A stretch of DNA of 64,000 nucleotides, taken from Pirellula staleyi DSM 6068. GTDB lineage: Bacteria; Planctomycetota; Planctomycetia; Pirellulales; Pirellulaceae. A program made the translations under genes and the position numbers. The stretch's first letter is position 1; each line of letters opens with the position of its first letter. The notes under the pieces were generated by a model. It saw nothing but the letters and a program-made list of their open reading frames with translations. It was not told the DNA's origin and made no database searches. The stretch is from the NCBI GenBank assembly GCA_945900945.1, contig CAMDKL010000001.1:62001-126000 (forward strand), written 5' to 3'. Of this stretch, positions 62,767 through 64,000 are shown piece after piece.

Positions 62767-64000
62767 ATGAAGTTAACACTCAAGATCCTATTGCTGTTTC
62801 TGGTTGTTTCCTGCGGACTAGTCGGATTCAGTGGATACCTGTCGGTACATCGTGAAATTGACTTCTTCGAAAAGGAAATGACAGCGCATCACGGTCGACT
62901 TGTGACGGCTGTGGAACCGATGCTGCGCGATGCTTGGAGGGTAGCTGGCCGCGGTGGCATGCTGCAATTAGTTGCAGGGATCGAGGGGGACGAACAGCAG
63001 GTTCGTATTCGTTGGGTGTGGCTCGATGATACCGTTGACGACGCGACCCGGCCCGTAGTGCCGCTGCAGAGCCTCGGTGGTATTCCAGTGGGGCATTTGA
63101 AATCCATTCGTGTTCGCGAAGCCAGTCCTGCCGGGTTGTACTGTTCTTATTATCCGTTCGAATTGGGGGACGGTCGGCTGGGTGCTTTGGAAATGTCCGA
63201 GTCGCTCGCCCACCGGGATCAGTACACTCGGGACACGGTCACTCGCACGATTTTCCTGATGGGAGCGTTGATTGCGACCGCCAGCCTCCTGGTGGCTGTG
63301 GTCGGAGTCCGTCTGATTGGTCAGCCGCTGCAGGCTCTGACGCTCAAAACACAACAGGTCGCCAGCGGGAATCTTCGTACGCCGGTTATTGTAGGTGGCT
63401 CGGATGAGCTTGCTCAACTGGCGACGGCCCTGAACCAGATGTGCGAGAAACTGGACACATCGCAACAAGCAGTCCAACGTGAAACGTTTCAGCGCATCGA
63501 AGCTATGGAACAATTGCGGCACGGCGATCGCCTCAAGACCGTTGGGCGACTCGCATCTGGAGTTGCACATGAACTCGGCACTCCGCTCAATGTTGTCAGC
63601 GGGCGAGCCGGTCTTATTGCTGGCGGAAATCTCGGTGGCCAAGACATTATCACGAGTGCGAAGGCGATTCAAACTGAAGCGACTCGAATGACGGGCATCG
63701 TTCAGCAGTTGCTCAACTTCGCGCGCCGCTCTACCCCAAAACAGTCGCTATGCGATTTGAATTCTGTGATCGATGTGACCATCAGCCTGATGGAACCTAT
63801 CATCAAGACCAAGAACGCTCAGGTTGCATTCACAGAAAAACTTCCACCCGGAATCAAGGTAAATATCGATGCCGCTCAAATTCAGCAAGTGTTCTCGAAT
63901 CTACTGATGAATGCTCTTCTTTCAAAAGCATCGGGGGTCATCGTTCAAATCGAAGCCCACCTCTACGATGAAGACGCATCTGAATCGTCCCGCAGTCTGG
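62767..64000 (+). CDS. Sensor histidine kinase, cut by the window end
   Basis: The frame is open for 411 codons to the window edge. A membrane helix at about 5-25 (LLLFLVVSCGLVGFSGYLSV), an extracytoplasmic sensor of about 130 residues and a second helix (about 160-180) lead into a HAMP domain (QPLQALTLKTQQVASGNL) and a DHp domain with the phospho-His in GVAHELGTPLNVVSG. The N-box of the ATPase domain begins (QIQQVFSNLLMNAL), and the remaining ATP-binding part is beyond the edge. The HAMP-NtrB-like arrangement suggests a two-component sensor whose response regulator would lie further on. Confidence 0.92.
   Translation, partial: MKLTLKILLLFLVVSCGLVGFSGYLSVHREIDFFEKEMTAHHGRLVTAVEPMLRDAWRVAGRGGMLQLVAGIEGDEQQVRIRWVWLDDTVDDATRPVVPLQSLGGIPVGHLKSIRVREASPAGLYCSYYPFELGDGRLGALEMSESLAHRDQYTRDTVTRTIFLMGALIATASLLVAVVGVRLIGQPLQALTLKTQQVASGNLRTPVIVGGSDELAQLATALNQMCEKLDTSQQAVQRETFQRIEAMEQLRHGDRLKTVGRLASGVAHELGTPLNVVSGRAGLIAGGNLGGQDIITSAKAIQTEATRMTGIVQQLLNFARRSTPKQSLCDLNSVIDVTISLMEPIIKTKNAQVAFTEKLPPGIKVNIDAAQIQQVFSNLLMNALLSKASGVIVQIEAHLYDEDASESSRSL

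Overview
The window looks like a chromosome segment of a planctomycete of the Pirellulaceae type, moderate in GC. The evidence is a set of families largely confined to that phylum: a PSCyt1/DUF1549/DUF1553 cytochrome protein, a DUF1592 plus DUF1552 pair, a DUF1559 pilin-like protein with its small lipoprotein partner, giant PQQ-type beta-propeller proteins, an SHD1-domain protein, a glycine-rich cell-surface protein, and the RDD/SpoIIM/DUF4129/DUF4350 membrane operon. No rRNA, tRNA, CRISPR array, phage or complete insertion sequence was recognised.

Layout. 1-7.7 kb: a frameshifted end of a PQQ-like gene, a possible structured leader, a PSCyt1/DUF1549/DUF1553 protein, then on the minus strand an FHA protein, a MinD/ParA ATPase and a glutaminase that may form one unit, and a Gfo/Idh/MocA oxidoreductase. 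7.9-24.2 kb: two giant paralogous PQQ/methyltransferase-like/malectin-like proteins transcribed divergently. The plus-strand one heads a nine-gene, tightly overlapping operon: giant propeller protein, membrane-anchored protein, FtsX-like permease, LolD-like ATPase, double periplasmic binding protein, ModB-like permease, ModC-like ATPase, MoaD/ThiS-like carrier, and MoeB/ThiF-like E1. This is the most unusual locus of the window: oxyanion (molybdate or tungstate type) import joined to a ubiquitin-like sulfur-carrier pair and a large exported propeller protein, with no recognisable metalloenzyme alongside.

24-32 kb: a sugar phosphate isomerase, RidA, a Cys/His papain-like candidate, and a five-gene coupled operon (RDD, SpoIIM, membrane protein, DUF4129, DUF4350) that lacks its usual MoxR and DUF58 partners. 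32-38 kb: HtrA-like protease, a second sugar isomerase, a methyltransferase-like protein with a GT4 glycosyltransferase, and an RlmM-type rRNA methyltransferase. 38-47 kb: a 233-bp palindromic MITE-like element, then DUF1559, lipoprotein, DUF1592 and DUF1552 genes, infA, and a large secreted protein. 47-54 kb: a sensor Ser/Thr kinase, the glycine-rich protein, an NTF2-like protein, and a decayed patch holding a broken alpha/beta hydrolase and an IS110 remnant. 54-64 kb: an SthA-like flavoprotein, an RND efflux pair without an outer-membrane partner, a large secreted protein, an SHD1 protein, and a sensor histidine kinase cut by the window end.

A dispersed intergenic repeat of about 60 nt, with a GCGCTAGCCCCGGGCC core, recurs seven times. 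It usually lies just behind stop codons and in the sense orientation. A related palindromic unit lies in frame inside the operon-heading propeller gene.
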